Shown: piece after piece, positions 51,128 through 62,500 of the stretch
How the letters are laid out: each line of letters opens with the position of its first letter
How positions within the stretch are numbered: position 1 is the first letter of the stretch
Assembly: GCA_009103225.1 (NCBI GenBank)
Contig: RHPI01003642.1
Span: 983,099-1,047,098 of the forward strand
Length of the DNA: 64,000 nt
Direction: 5' to 3'
Origin: Chlorokybus atmophyticus
Taxonomy: Eukaryota; Streptophyta; Chlorokybophyceae; Chlorokybales; Chlorokybaceae
Notes under the pieces: model-generated
Told to the model about the DNA's origin: nothing
What the model saw: the letters and a program-made list of their open reading frames with translations, nothing else
Databases searched by the model: none
Translations under genes and position numbers: made by a program

Positions 51128-51700
51128 GAACTGCAGCCCGTGCCAGTACTGGCACAAACCGTTTGTGCCACTACTGGTACCTGCTTTTCGGGGCTAGACC
51201 CGAAAAGCCCCGAAACTGGCACAAAACGGCTTGTGCCAGCAATGGATGCTAACTCACCTACTGATAAGTGACACAAGCCGTCCATAACCAGCACTGAAAT
51301 GACTTTATAGTTAACAATACTAGCACAAAGCCCTTACTGCCGACACTGGCATCAAGGCTTTCCATGCCTGCTCTGGCAAGAACAGTTTAAGACCAGACTG
51401 GCACAACAGCCTTGTAGCCGGTGCTGGAATTTGAAGATTATGTCCATTACTGCAATAGACAACTTGCTGCCAGTGCCGTTTCTGATGCTTTCATGCCAGC
51501 ACTGGCAAAGAACCCATTGTGCCAAGGCTAGATCCTTGAATTTCCTGCCATTACTGGCACAAATAGTTTTAGAACCAGTAATGACAAAAAAAGCGTTGTG
51601 CCATTCACGGAGGCCTATCAGCAGAAAAAATGTGATACTGGCACAATGTATTCAACAAAAGTCATGCACTGGTCTAATCAAACCAGTGCCATACAGCACA
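51128..51700. repeat. Degenerate (T)GGCACAA / ACTGGCA repeat block
   Basis: More than ten copies of CTGGCACAA, GTGCCAGTACTGGCAC or near variants occur in both orientations, spaced about 30-60 bases. An inverted repeat (GCTTTTCGGG / CCCGAAAAGC, 51183-51208) encloses GCTAGA. GGGGCTAGACCC-like words recur near 55026 and 59325. Such arrays are typical of the subterminal regions of CACTA-type transposons, where the transposase accessory protein binds. Confidence 0.7.
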
Positions 51701-52155
51701 GCTATAGCTTTCCTATCAAAAGCCCTACGAAGTAGCTACAAAAAGCCCTTGAAGAAAGTCTTCTGGTCTTCAGCTGTCCAGTCCCCGCAGCCAGCAGGCC
51801 CGCTTGGCCCAGCCCGCTAGCCCAGGTATTAGCCCGCTAGCCCGCCAGCCCGCTAGACCCTGCAAGTCTCAACCCTGACCGTGCGGAAAACCCTTCCAGT
51901 AGACCCTGCAAAGGCCCTGCCTTAAAGCCTCCTAACCCCAAACAGACCCTGGAAAGTCTCCACCTTAAACCCTTCAAGCCCCAACCCAGACCCTGCCAAG
52001 ACGCAAACCCTCTGGACCCATACCCAGTAGCTATAGTGTTCTCCAGTCCAGCTACTCCCATTCACCCTGCAACACCGCAAAAGCCCCTTATGTCTTTGAT
52101 GAGTGAAATGCGTATTGCACACTCAAGCAATGTTTGTTTCCAAACGAGCCTACCT

Positions 52156-54801
52156 TCAAGCTCTTGACAACGATGCTCGATGCCTCTTTCTCGGAGACTG
52201 CCAGATCATGCTATGCGGCGCCTCCATGGAATGCTCCACCACCAGCCACTTGCGCGATGTCGCAAACTTTACCAATATGAGAGCAATCTGCTGGTTGGTG
52301 AACTTGGCAAGGCAGTGCTCCTCCCTTGGCAAGGTTGTGATCTGGTTGCCATACACACTCCTCCAGGCCCTGTAGACCTCAAGCATTTTTTCTCTCGTAG
52401 GTGTGTCACCGTCTCTATCTCCACAGCACATTCCAGCCCAATTCAACAACAAAGGATTCTCGGACCAATCCTGCAAGCAGACTTGTGTTTAAACCCAGCA
52501 CAACGCAACAATACACAGAAGGCTAATCAAGCGCAGCAAGACCCAGCAAAACCAGTCAAGCCTAGCCAATCTTGCAGGTAAACTTTTGTTAAACCCAGCA
52601 CAACCCAGCAACAACAACACCGAGAAGACCAGTCAAGCGCAGCAAGACCCAATATAAACCAGTTAAGCCTAGTCAAACTCAGCAAGACACAGGTAGAAAA
52701 CTTAGCCCAGAGTTTACCTTGTCCCGAGTCTGCGCTTGCGGCCGTCGCGTATCCTGAAGCTGAGATTGGAAGCACATCGACCCTGTCCCCGCACCTTCGC
52801 CTTCATGACAGCTGTTGCATTGGCAAGGCCATGTCTCTGCAACCAGAGATGCTGGCCAAGCTATCGTACGACCCTGCGCAAGCACCACCAGTCACTCACA
52901 TCTTGCACGCTGTTTAAACTTGCCTCATACATCCTCAGACAGGCTAAGTGCTGCACAGACTCACCTCAATGGTGTGCACCAGCGATTCCTCGTTTACAAC
53001 CTTGCCGGCATACCCATCCGTCTCACGTACCGGCATAAACAGCTGTCCGTATTCATTCTCCCCTACACATACTTCAAACCACTCTGTGATCTTGACTTTA
53101 TAGCTCCGCCATGGAACTTCCTCGTCAAAGATCTCCAGCACATCGCCCCTCCCCACCGGGTACATGTACGGCTGGTCTTGATCTTCGTAGCGCCCATTAA
53201 TCCTGCATATAATCAATTGCATCACCAAGTGCAAACGAACACAAGCATTAATACTTGCACACATTTAAGTCAGTAGGTGACCCAAGACATAGACCTGCTG
53301 ACCTAAACTTACAAATGTTTGCGCCAATGATCTGTCAGCATGTCTTCGGTGGGTGGTTGTGGTGTTACCAAGGCCAGTAATACAGCGTTGACGCCAGCTT
53401 CGCAGTCCACCAAGGTGAACTCAGGTCCTAGACCGGTGATGGTGCTGGACATGCGTCGGGTGTTACGGTGACCACCGTTTTCAGCTGTTGCCTGCGCACG
53501 CTTCTCCTGCTGTTCTTTTTTGCGGTCTTCTTGGGTCTTTCCCTTTCCTCGAGTCCCTCTCCGCACCGTATTAGACAACTCGGTGATCTGTTCCTTTATG
53601 TATTCTGTCAAAGCACAGAACTTCAACTCACAAGATCAGCTTACAGCTCAGCAAGAGGCCAGCGACACCAGCAACTTCAACAAGACACGCCCAGCACACC
53701 AGACCCAGCAGACTCAGCAAATCCGGCAATCCCAATAGACTCAGCAATTCCAGCAGACCCAGCATACCATCAGCTAGACCAACAATTACAAGTCACATGG
53801 AGAAGCTTTTAACTGGAGAGTTAAAGCAAAAAGACTCAAGCACAAGACTGACATAAAAGCTCTTACTTGTTGGCCATGTTAGGCAGTGGCCGTTGATCTG
53901 CAGTGGTGTGTGTTCGTCGAGGACCTCGGCAATCACCGCGTCGCGACGCTGCATGTCTTCCTCCTGTCGCAAGCGGAAATCTACCATCAACAACTTTGGG
54001 TTGTCAGGGAAGTGCTCTGCTATCTTCCTTTTCAGCAGCTTGATGTTTTCCATGTGCGTATGGTACTGCGCCGGGTAGTGTCGCTGGAGGAAAGTCTTTC
54101 CCGATGGTTCGTTGTGGTCCTTTCTGGTTCTGAAGCACTTTAGTTCCAGAAGGGTTTTCTCCCGCGCAGCACTCTCTGCTGTGCTGTTCTCGTCTCTGTC
54201 GATATCACCTGTATAAACACCAAGTATAGCACACGGCGTCAGCACTGCTGGTAACCGGGCTACACACATATAAGAGCTAAAACCACTAGTCCAGAAGTCT
54301 AGCACACTGAGCAGCAGAAGTATAGAACACTCAGTCAGCACACATATAAGAGCTAAAACCACTAGTCCAGAAGTCTAGCACACTGAGCAGCAGAAGTATA
54401 GAACACTCAGTCAGCACTCCAACTGGGGCTACACACACATAAGAGCTATGACCAGTAATCTTAGCAGTAGTCTTAGCAGAAGACCAGTAGTCATGCAAAC
54501 CTATTGACATGCTGCAACTCTGAAAGCAACCTGCCCACTACTAACCTGGACCTGTGCTGGGAGCTGCTTGCTGACATTTTTGCACGTCGTCCATGACGAG
54601 GGTAGCCAGACCAAGATTGGGACACAGCATGTGGGCTGTGGTCATGGAGAGCTTAATGTAGCTGTCACCATCGATTTCCTCCTGTCGAAACCTTTCAGCC
54701 ACACTCTGTGCATGTGGGCTCTTGCCACAGATTCTGGTAACACGCTCAGCAACCCCTGCAACATCCAGCTGGGCAACAGCTGCATGACCACTTCGTGCCA
54801 T
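52156..54801 (-). CDS. SAM-domain protein in transposon-like block
   Basis: Predicted 532-residue protein. Minus-strand exons: 54801-54546, 54208-53867, 53604-53313, 53202-52965, 52873-52718, 52470-52156; phases close. Exon 1 encodes a SAM-like (sterile alpha motif) fold: SVAERFRQEEIDGDSYIKL followed by CPNLGLATLVMDDVQKC. Exon 2 is charged and helical. Exon 3 is Lys/Gln/Arg-rich. Exon 4 is compact and probably beta-rich (GRYEDQDQPYMYPVGRGDVL). Exon 5 holds CQCNSCH, a possible metal site. The last exon starts DWSENPLLLNWAGMCC and ends RKRHRASLSRA. I do not recognise a full-length family. It is divergent from the finger/coiled-coil gene across 737 bases. Its introns contain tandem duplications (54265-54416; about 52490-52690). 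An accessory role in transposition is inferred from position only. Confidence 0.6.
52490..52690. repeat. Two diverged tandem units of about 97 bp
   Basis: Both units contain AAACCCAGCACAAC, then CAAGCGCAGCAAGACCCA and a GCCTAG..CAA end, in the last intron of the SAM-domain gene. Confidence 0.75.
54265..54416. repeat. Perfect 76-bp tandem duplication
   Basis: Unit 1 (54265-54340) and unit 2 (54341-54416) are identical, starting CACATATAAGAGCT. They lie in intron 1 of the SAM-domain gene. A degenerate third start follows near 54430. Identity implies a recent event. Confidence 0.9.
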
Positions 54802-55538
54802 GCTCGGAACCTATGCACAGACCTTCTAGGACACCAGCATGTAGAAAACCCAGACTATGTGCTTACAAGCCAGCTGCAGCATAAGCCAGCAAACAAGTAC
54901 ACTCAAAGACCACTACACCAACATTGCACCACAGCACTAGTACCCCACACACTGAATTCCACACTTGCTTGACATGGCTTGCTTAAAAAACAGTACCGGA
55001 CTTGGCTGGTGTCGAGTGCCCGCCAGTACCGGGGCTAAGACCCCGCCAAATCTTGTGCGACCCTTGTGCGCGCACTTAAGACTTCCACGCCAGACTTCCC
55101 TGCCAGGACCACAACCCTTCCAGCGCAACACCAGCGCGCAGTTAAGACTTCCCGGTCCCAGAAAGCCTCGGAATACTGGCAAAGAGCCTCGGAAACTGGC
55201 GTTACAACTCAGATCTGACAGCTTAGCCTCAGCCCCAGGCTTGTCAACGGTCTTGTCAACACAGTCACTTTTCACAAACCCTTGAAAGCTGTCTTAAAAG
55301 CCAAGGCAGAGGGTAGTAAAAGCCTAGTATCGGTTTTGAGGGCTGTGGTCTGGCGGCGGTGTTGTGGGCGGCGGTGTTGTTGGCGGCGGTGTTGTTGGAG
55401 GCGGTGTTGTGAGCGGGTGTGGTGTGGGAGGGTTTGGTCTAGGCGGCTGGGTTCTAGGCGGCTGGGGTCTGGGCGGCTGGGGTCTGGGCGGCTAGGGTCT
55501 AGGCGGCTGTGGCTTAGGCGGTTGTGGTCTGATCTGTG
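54802..55538. promoter_or_regulatory. Divergent promoter with G-rich array
   Basis: Separates the SAM-domain and finger/coiled-coil start codons. 55320-55535 is a G-rich degenerate tandem array (GGCGGTGTTGTTGGC units, then GGCGGCTGGGGTCTG units) running up to the start codon at 55539. Confidence 0.55.
55320..55535 (+). repeat. G-rich tandem array, G-quadruplex-capable
   Basis: First about four GGCGGTGTTGT-type units, then about seven GGCGGCTGGGGTCT-type units, on the coding strand immediately before the start codon of the downstream gene. Many G2-G4 runs at short spacing are seen. Confidence 0.85.
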
Positions 55539-58500
55539 ATGGCTCCAATGGAGGAGATCCCATGGGAGTGCCAGTATTGCCAGAGCAAGTTGACAAAGTC
55601 CAAGCAGAAGAATATCGAGCAGCACTACAGGGGGGAGAAGTGTATGCAAAAACGCCTGGCGCCAAACTCCGCAGGTGTCAAGCCCGAGGAAACCCCAGCG
55701 CAGCTGAAAGAAAAAGCCAGAAAACAACACGATGACATACATGTAGTTGATTGTGAGTGTGTTTGTGCTATGCTTTGCTATGCTATGCTGTGCCATGCAT
55801 GCTATGCTATGCATGCATGCTATGCTATGCTATGCTATGCTATGTGTATGCTGTGTAGGCTCAAGTCTGTGTGCATGCTTGCTAATGCGTGGCTGCTGTC
55901 ATGCAGGATCGTAAAATGTATCGGTGGAATGTATCTCAGGAAGAAAGTCATGAGGGTCAGCAGGAAGACTCACCACCTGAGTCTCAGTCCACACAGCCAG
56001 CCCTGACCCCCGAACCCGTCAAGCCCTTCTGTGCCCCACCATCACACCACCGGCCAGATCTTCGTTATAGCTGGGATGACAACAGTGGAGCGTACATCCC
56101 AGTCTCCCAACCCAGGCCCGGCGGTGTCTACTACGTGTGGAATCCTGCAACGTTATACATGGATCCTGCTCCTGCGGCAGCACCTGCGGTTGTCAAGTTA
56201 GAACCCAAGGAGACAGCGCACGCTTCAACAAGATCGGGCAAAGCCAAACCTGCCTCGACGCCCTCCAAGACATCTGCGCATGTTGACTTGACCAAACCGG
56301 AAACGCCTGCATCACCCACCGGTCCTGCCTCCCCTCCAGGGCGTCCCCCCAAGGTACAACACTGAGTCTCTGCATGTGCTTGGAGTGTTGCGCAAGACTG
56401 AGTGCAAGACTGACTCTTGCCATGTGCAGAAACAAAAACTTACAACCGCCCCAGCATCTGGTGACACACCCCCGCGGGTAGGCACTCGCAAAGGCACTCA
56501 ACTTGCAGCTAAAGATACGCTCGCCTCACCTGCTGCAACTCCACCACGGGTACGTTCTGTTCTTGGGTCTATGTCTGGGTGTATATCCGGGCCTGTGTTT
56601 ATATGACACTTGACTTTTCAGGAAGGGCTTAGAAAGCGCAAGCCTTTTAACCCTGGGGAGTACCTGGAGCGTCTTGCCAATGGTGAGGTGGTCGAAGAAC
56701 TTGACAAGGTATGCACTGGTCCAGGTAGCATTGCACAGCACTATCCAGGTCTAGCACTATCTAAATGTCCTTCAACGTCCAGGTTGCTAAACGCCTGCTT
56801 AAAATAGTAGAAAGCATGTCCGAGGAAAAAAAGTCCGTATTACGTTTACGTGAAGATGTTAAGACTGAAAAAGCACATACTGACTGCATGCGCGGTCATC
56901 TGATCAGCTTGCAGCAAGCTCTCAGAGACCAAGTTAAACTTGTAGAAGAAAAGAAGGTGGTAGAGCTGTGGTTATAATGCATGCTTTGTGAAAGACTACT
57001 AACCTTTGCAATGTGTGCAGAAAGACGCCAACGCGGTGTTCAAGGAAGCCGCAATGGCAAAAAAGGAAGTCGATGAGAAGGCGGTCAAGCTTGCCAAGAT
57101 GCAGAGACTTTTTGAGGACAAGCTGAAAAGCCTGAGCTTACAGGAGATGCGACAGATGTTTGAGTCTGTTCGACGCTCTGAGGAGCGTGTCGTGCGCATG
57201 GACTACACACTGCATGACATGGCCGCCGTTCTCACACCGCAAGTTCTCCCCCCAGCCAGCGACAAGGTGTGTCTTCAGTCTTAAACCTCGTCGTGAGTCT
57301 TAAACCTAGTAGTCGTCAGTCTTAAACCTTGTTGTGGTATAGGAGCAGGTGGAGGAGGACAAGGAGGACGAAAAGGAGGAGGACGACAAGGAAGAGCACA
57401 AGGAGGAGGACAAGGAGGAGGAGGAGAAGGAGGAGGAAAAGGAGGAGAGTAAGGCAGAGGAGAAGGAGGAGGACAAGGAGGAAGAAAAAGAGGAGGACAA
57501 GGCAGAGGAGAAGGAGGGGAAGGAACACGAGCAGGAGCAGGTGGAGGAGGAAAAGGAGGAGGACAAGGAGGAGATGGAGGTCGAGAGCGACCCCGACGAG
57601 CAGAGGCCTGCTGAGGAGCAGCAGACTATTCCAGTTGGCGGACTGCCAATGGGAGGTTATGGTGACAGGGTGACAGGGTTTGACGCCGCCGAGTTCGAAG
57701 CATTTCAACAATGGCGGCGTTCTCAACAAGGTACTGTGCTGTTTCAAACAGCCTGGTGCTGGTGCTTTTCCTCCTGTTATGAAATCACCGTTACTAACCC
57801 TGACCCCCACCATGACAGGCACTGCACCTCTCCTCTCACAAGTTGTGCCAGGCGCTGCCGCTCTGTTTTCCTTGCCCCCCAGCGTGCTTTTCCCACCAGT
57901 CTCTGCACCTCCGGCCACCTCCGTGCTTTTCCCACCAGGCTTTGCCCCTCCTGGCTCTGCCCCTGCTGCCCCACCAGGCTCTGCCCCTCCTGCCCCACCA
58001 GTCTCTGCCCCTCCTGGTTCTGCCCCTCCTGCCCCACCAGGCTCTGCGCCAACTGCCACCTCTGTGCCTTCGCCTCCTGGCTCTGCCCCTCCTGCCACCT
58101 CTGTGCTTTCTCCTCCTGGCTCTGCCCCTCCTGCCACCTCTGTGCTTTCCCCAGGTTAGTTTATCTAATCTGGTCTAACTGAAAGTCTTACAGTCTTTTT
58201 TAGTCAGGCTTTCTCATCACACACTCACAACCTTATATGCACTCATATCAACATGTCCAACTCACATAAAGCTCAGGTGCCACAGCAAGCCCAAGGAGCA
58301 CAGCTTCAAGGCCCGGAGGTCGCAAGGCAACCAATCCCTGAGACCCACGGTACGCTTTAGCGTTAAGGTTTGAGCATGCATGTTTGGCTGATTGTACTAA
58401 CAGACAATGCTGTATGCAGACCTTGAAGCCTCTGCCGCTGCAATCTATGGAGAGATGACTAGGACGCAGCTGATGGTGCAAATTCTGCAACGCGATCGGT

Positions 58501-58676
58501 CACTCCATGACATCAACCTCCGCAAGACGGCGGCAACCAACGCGTCTGCTAGAGCCCTCCAAGCAGCGCATCTGGCTGCTCAACGGGCAGAGGCTAGTGA
58601 GAAGGCAGAGCGAGTTCTTAGAACTCAAAACGAGGACTTAGCTCGCCAACTTAAACAGGTTGACATCATCCAGTAG
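55539..58676 (+). CDS. Cys/His-finger, coiled-coil, Pro-repeat protein
   Basis: Predicted 778-residue modular protein. Exons: 55539-55742, 55907-56353, 56430-56549, 56622-56708, 56783-56956, 57021-57266, 57343-57730, 57819-58154, 58272-58349, 58420-58676; phases close. Residues about 9-36 look like a BED-type finger (WECQYCQSKLTKSKQKN, then H and C of QHYRGEKC). A Pro/Ser/Thr-rich linker, a Lys/Glu coiled coil, a 70-residue almost pure Glu/Lys/Asp stretch, then Pro-rich 13-residue repeats (GSAPPATSVLSPP) and a final helix (ARALQAAHLAAQRAEASEKA) follow. BED fingers are common in transposon-derived DNA-binding proteins. It ends at TAG 58674; open frames just beyond (to 58999) suggest an alternative last exon. 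Function is unknown. Confidence 0.6.
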
Positions 58677-59504
58677 TAGAGGCAGCAGAGGAGGGAGCGA
58701 CAGTCAGTGTTCCCGACGAGCTTATCCCAACAGCCGTCCCTGTGTATACCCCTGGAAACATCTTCAAGCAACTTGATAGCCTACCCTGTATTCCTGAAAC
58801 ACAAGCCCAACAAGTTGCTGCTCTTCCACCCCCTCGCCCCAGTCCCAGTTCCTCAGCGCGGCGACGGCGGGCATCTGTCCCTGGACTTCAACTGTCCCTT
58901 GCAGGTTCCTCGCTAGGAGAGTCCAGTGGAGCAGCAGCAGCAAGACCCTTGCGACGTCCTACTGAAGACCCTCCCCAGCCCCCAAGCCAGCAGACCTAGC
59001 TAGTGGGACCTGCATAGTGTACATACTGTACATAGTGCTTGGACTTGGTAGCATTTGTGTGTTGTGGGTCTTGTGTGGCTTGGGCTTGCTAGGATTACAG
59101 CAGCACTGTAGACTCTTTGCCTCCCCCTTGGTGGCTTGGAAAAAAGCTTTGCAAAACTCAAACTCTGTGCCTTGATCTTGCATCTCACTGCAAAACCCAA
59201 ACTCTGTGGCTTGGCTTGGCTTGACTTGGCTTGGTAGGATGCTGTGGCATTGTAGATAGTGTGGGTGTAAACTCTGTGCCTTGGTTTTTGGAATCACAAG
59301 TCTTTGTCCTAGCCCCAGGAACAGCGGGGCTAGACCCAGAGGCGGCGGGTCTTTTGCTGCTTAGTCCTGTCCTTTCTGCTTAGACCTGTCTTTTTTGCTT
59401 GGACCAAACTCCAGCCTTGCAATCCATTGTCTCCGCCATCCCAATGTTAATGTAAAATCCATCCTCTGTCTCATTGTCTCCGCATGCCATGCCATTGTTC
59501 CGTC
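58677..59504. other. Spacer with extra open frame and CTTGG repeats
   Basis: 58677-58999 holds an open Pro/Ser/Arg-rich frame (VYTPGNIFKQLDSLPCIPE, ending PPQPPSQQT) out of phase with the preceding exon; it may be a real last exon joined by an unrecognised intron. 59040-59300 contains repeated CTTGGCTTGG words, and GGGGCTAGACCC lies at about 59325. Confidence 0.5.
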
Positions 59505-62500
59505 TCACAAGTACACATGGTACTTATGGAACTTCATGATGCATGGAGATTGCCGCGCAGTCTCACGCCAAGACCTCTTGTTGATGCAGACCCAAGGCAT
59601 CAAACGCGCTATGGTCCTGCTGCTTGCTGCCTCTCCTCGGTAGTTCTGGTTGACAACCCACAGTCCACCTTGCCTTTGCTCTAGGTCGTCTATCACAGCA
59701 TCCTTGCCGGACTCATCAACTTCTCTGACCACAGCAAACCAGGGCCAGGAATCAGTTGGATCTTCAGAGCATTCCTCACTGCTCTCTCCAGATGTGGAGT
59801 CTTCGACTATCTTGTGCCGTTTGCCTTTGCGCTCAGAGCGCTGGCTGTTGCGCTTGCGTTTGCTGGCACTGCTGGGCAAGGGGTTACAATAATCCTCAAC
59901 AGCCTCAGTTGGCAGCTTGAAGTCCCACACTGACTTGGCTTCATTTCTGATCTGAATAATGTCTCCAGGTTCAGGCCAGATGGGCACATTAACATCGGTA
60001 GCCCTCACATACAGGTCTGGGTTTTCATAATCGTATGCCAGTAGGTGATTATCAGTCAGATGACTTGTAGTCGGTGTCTCGCGACGCTTTGGTAGCAGGA
60101 TAAACTTGCGTAGCAGTCTGCGAGCAGGTATGCAAATCTCTTGACTGCCAGCTGATTGCACAAGTGCCGCTCTGGTATCCCTGTCTCGAAATAGGGCACC
60201 AGAAGCATTTGTGTGCATGACGTAGGGGCTTGCCGCAATAAATACTTCGGGCACTTTGTAGACGTGCACAAACACTTGGTTAACAGCCACAAAGAGGTTG
60301 TCATTGGTCAAAGCATTGTCAAGACCGGTGATGGAACGGGTCCTGCGCCAACAGTACTACTGATATTAGGGTCATAGTAAAGACATGGACAAAGGTTAAG
60401 CCCAAGTCTCTGGAGAAGACCGGGCCCGGGTTCAACAAACCAAAAGATGACAACCAAGACCAGTCAGAATAGACCCAGGCTTCACACCAGGACTAGTCAG
60501 AATAGACCCAGGCTTAACACCAAGACCAGACAGAATAGACCTAGGCTTAACACCAAGTCCAGAGAGAATAGACCCAGGCTTAACACCAAGACCAGAAACC
60601 AAAAGACTGACCTGTAGATTTCTCCTCCATGCAAGATAGCTTTGTAGTGGTGTGCCAGGTTTTGCACTGGCAGATCCGCATCGACCCGCATTGAACTCTG
60701 GACCAACGCAAAGCGTTCAGCCTCCAAGGGCGCAAGTCTGCCATCCTTAGGGCCTATCAAGATGCCATTGTGATGAATGCCAACAGATTCTGGTAGCTGA
60801 GGGTACGTCTCGGCCAGCTTCCAGAGGTGCAACGCCTTTGTTTGGCTCGGTGCTTCGTACCAGAACCCTGCTCCACCACATGAAGTGCGATGCGCACGCA
60901 GCTGCACTTGGCATCGCCTAGCCCAAACCATTCCAGTCCGCTGGTCTTCGTGGAGAACAGTCATGAGTCTTTCAAACCAAAGCCGCACCCAGCGATGAAT
61001 GTAACTAAACTCGTAGTCTTTGTTGTTGGTGGATGTCTCCAGGTGCTCGGAGACAGAACGCTCAAAAACATAGCACCAGTAGACATCGTGGCTTCCATGG
61101 CGACGGATATCATCAAGAATGTGCCCTGCACCAGCCACATGCTCCAAAGGTTTGCTGTTGCTGCCAAAGCAGTCCTCGGAGTTGAGTCTCCAATACCTGA
61201 GGAGCGAGTCTGCCAGGCGTAGGTTGTCGGCAGTCCAACCATACAGCCTAGAATGTCTGTAGAACAACTGCATAATCTTGTGCAGTGCCATGCACACATC
61301 GCGACGCTCTTTGCCCACGAGATCTGTCAGCACATAGGGTGCACAGTCTTGCATAAACTTTTGGTAGTCCTCAGCCTTCCAGAATCCAAGCCGATCCGTG
61401 ACACCGCTCGGAAAACGTCCAGACCGCATCTCCTTGGTTCTTGCAACCATGAAGTCCTTTAAGCGTGCCTCCACAAGTTGTAGCTGAGCAACGCGCTCTT
61501 CTCCTCCCTTGGAAAGTGTCGCTGCGCACAGACCCTTTGCAAGGCCTTCGCAAAGTGTGTGCATGACATCGTAGACTAGATCCTTCAGAGGATCAAAGCC
61601 GTACAGGTCATAAAGTCGCCAGAGCTGGCTCCTGCCGGTGACCCCAAGTTTTTGGGATAGCTCTTTTACTTTTGTTTTTGGCGCAGACTCCAACTCCTGA
61701 ATGTTCGTCAAGGTCTGTTCTGCTGTACGCTCAGCAAAAGGATGTCTGGAGAGCCTCCAGTTGCTGCCATACTTGTACCGTGTCATGGTGTCTTTTTTGG
61801 GTTTTGCAGCTTGTCGGGGCTTGCTTGCCTTTTTACTAGATGCCTTGCGACCTTTCTTGTTCTTTTTGGACCTGCGTGAGGTGCTGGCAGGCTCTGCACC
61901 TTGAGCTTCATGCACCTTGGGTTTCAGAGCTACTTGGTGTGGCTCACCAACCAACCAGCAGCGCCGACAGGCACAGATGCCACCATCCTTCATCTTCAGC
62001 ACTTGGCATTGGGCAGGATGATCTCCAGCCCACAGCAGCAGCATAGCACGCAACTTTGTAGTGCTTCCTGCAATGTACATGGGAGTTGGGTTCTAGGACA
62101 AGTCTCAAGTCCTAGGACAGGGTCTAAAACGTTCTAGGACGAGTCTAAGACACGTTAATCTGTCATTTGGTCAAGCAGGCTGCTGGGTGTACCTGCTGCT
62201 TGTTGATGCAGGTGGTCCGCGACATCGGAAGTAGCAAGTCCGTACTCTGTGCCAAACCCTTCGATGTAAAGGGACTCTAACTCAGTCACCAAGGGTTCCA
62301 AGAACGGGTCCATGTTGTTAATCCCATTAGGAATCTGGTCTTTTGGCACAAAACCCACTGGCAGCAGCGAGGAGGTTTGCGTGCTTAAGAGCTTTCCACC
62401 GTTTAAGACTGCAACGTTGATCATGAGGGTGCCTCGCTTGGTGGTTGTGGCAGTGCTGAAGCCATCCCAATGGGCAATAAAAGCCAGATTCCTCGGGTCT

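Larger units (their letters stand above)
46047..52155. other. Gene-poor region with weak candidates
   Basis: No confident gene. It contains two weak coding candidates (46960-47102 and 50225-50566, listed), tandem TGCTTTGCATGCTTC-type repeats (48735-48860), a foldback (49018-49057), a short ACTATACAACTACACAAC array (49795-49865), (CA)n and (CCG)n near 50780 and 50870, and GGCACAA-type repeats from 51128. A 120-codon frame at 49575 starts with a hydrophobic, signal-like stretch but cannot be extended. Confidence 0.5.

Noticed and set aside
57322-58137. 271-codon minus-strand Leu/Gly-rich frame
   Set aside because: Mirror image of the Glu/Lys and Pro-rich repeats of the plus-strand gene.
60497-60611. 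Leu-rich C-terminal extension of the third transposase exon
   Set aside because: It reads through the 36-bp tandem repeats after a good GT donor at 60611; splicing into the exon at 60342 keeps phase and gives a plausible tail.
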